A stretch of DNA of 64,000 bases, taken from positions 1 through 64,000 of the forward strand of contig NZ_BFFO01000004.1 of assembly GCF_003116835.1 (NCBI RefSeq), in the 5' to 3' direction. The notes below the pieces were generated by a model that saw only the letters and a list, made by a program, of their open reading frames with translations, had not been told where the DNA came from and did no database searches. Shown piece by piece: positions 63,847 to 64,000 of this stretch (the first letter of the stretch is position 1; every line of letters starts with the position of its first letter). The stretch is from Lactococcus termiticola. GTDB taxonomy: Bacteria; Bacillota; Bacilli; Lactobacillales; Streptococcaceae. The position numbers and the translations under genes were made by a program.

Positions 63847-64000
63847 TCTTATTCAAAAATGAAAGTTACGAAGCCTTGACACACGAATATCAAGGGCTAC
63901 AAGATGTGTCTCATTGATTATTTTGCTTTATGAAATTGTGTGCTATAGTATTATTTGTAAGCAAGTTTTATTCTAAATGAACCGCATGAGGACTGATCAT

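Overview
The window is a chromosomal segment of a low-to-mid GC Firmicute of the Streptococcaceae, most likely Lactococcus or a close relative. The evidence is gene order and protein similarity: mutS2-trxA next to cvpA, rapZ-yvcK-whiA, a DUF177 gene followed by covRS, murD-murG-divIB, gdpP-rplI-dnaB, ccrZ-trmB, nrdR-dnaB-dnaI-der, and hrcA-grpE-dnaK with no dnaJ directly after. By eye, GC is in the mid-to-upper 40s percent, higher than in the best-known lactococci, so I do not name a species. No rRNA, tRNA, CRISPR array, intact insertion sequence or prophage was seen.

Layout. 1-629: palindromic repeats, then the guaB promoter. 630-11105: guaB, a HAD phosphatase and separate cyclophilin, an S1-domain protein, a TVP38-type membrane protein, rodA, an Lsa-type ABC-F protein with a structured leader, cvpA, mutS2, trxA. 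11276-16094: a ParE/Phd-type toxin-antitoxin pair, an Uup-type ABC-F protein, a GST-like protein, thyA, a TetR regulator. 16333-20601: a giant acyl-CoA dehydratase activase-like protein divergent from that regulator. 21822-24728: a MarR / DHA2 efflux pump / DUF4811 module. 25048-30577: a phosphoglycerate mutase-like protein, a D,D/L,D-carboxypeptidase, then hrcA-grpE-dnaK between two CIRCE operators. 30721-31328: a chimeric scar joining the first ~52 codons of a cas9 gene to the last ~150 codons of a fructose PTS gene. 31497-46696: cls, an rRNA methyltransferase, rapZ-yvcK-whiA, CtsR-controlled clpB, DUF177, covRS, murD-murG-divIB. 47150-63783: ansA, two HAD proteins, gdpP-rplI-dnaB, veg, ccrZ-trmB-nrdR-dnaB-dnaI, a nitroreductase, der, a GNAT acetyltransferase and a TetR gene.

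The genes are mostly housekeeping: cell wall and division (rodA, murD, murG, divIB, carboxypeptidase, ccrZ), replication (helicase, DnaB/DnaI loader proteins, nrdR), protein quality control (HrcA and CtsR regulons), and stress or nucleotide signalling (covRS, gdpP, yvcK, rapZ).

The least explained content lies between genes. Family 1 has seven copies of about 140-150 bp that fold as a three-way junction. The outer stem is 17-29 bp, nearly perfect, and different in every copy; the two inner hairpins and the flanks are conserved and covary. Two pairs of copies sit head to head. Families 2 and 3 are further structured repeats; family 3 forms inverted pairs around decayed sequence. Together with the cas9-fruA scar, these are the best candidates for something undescribed.
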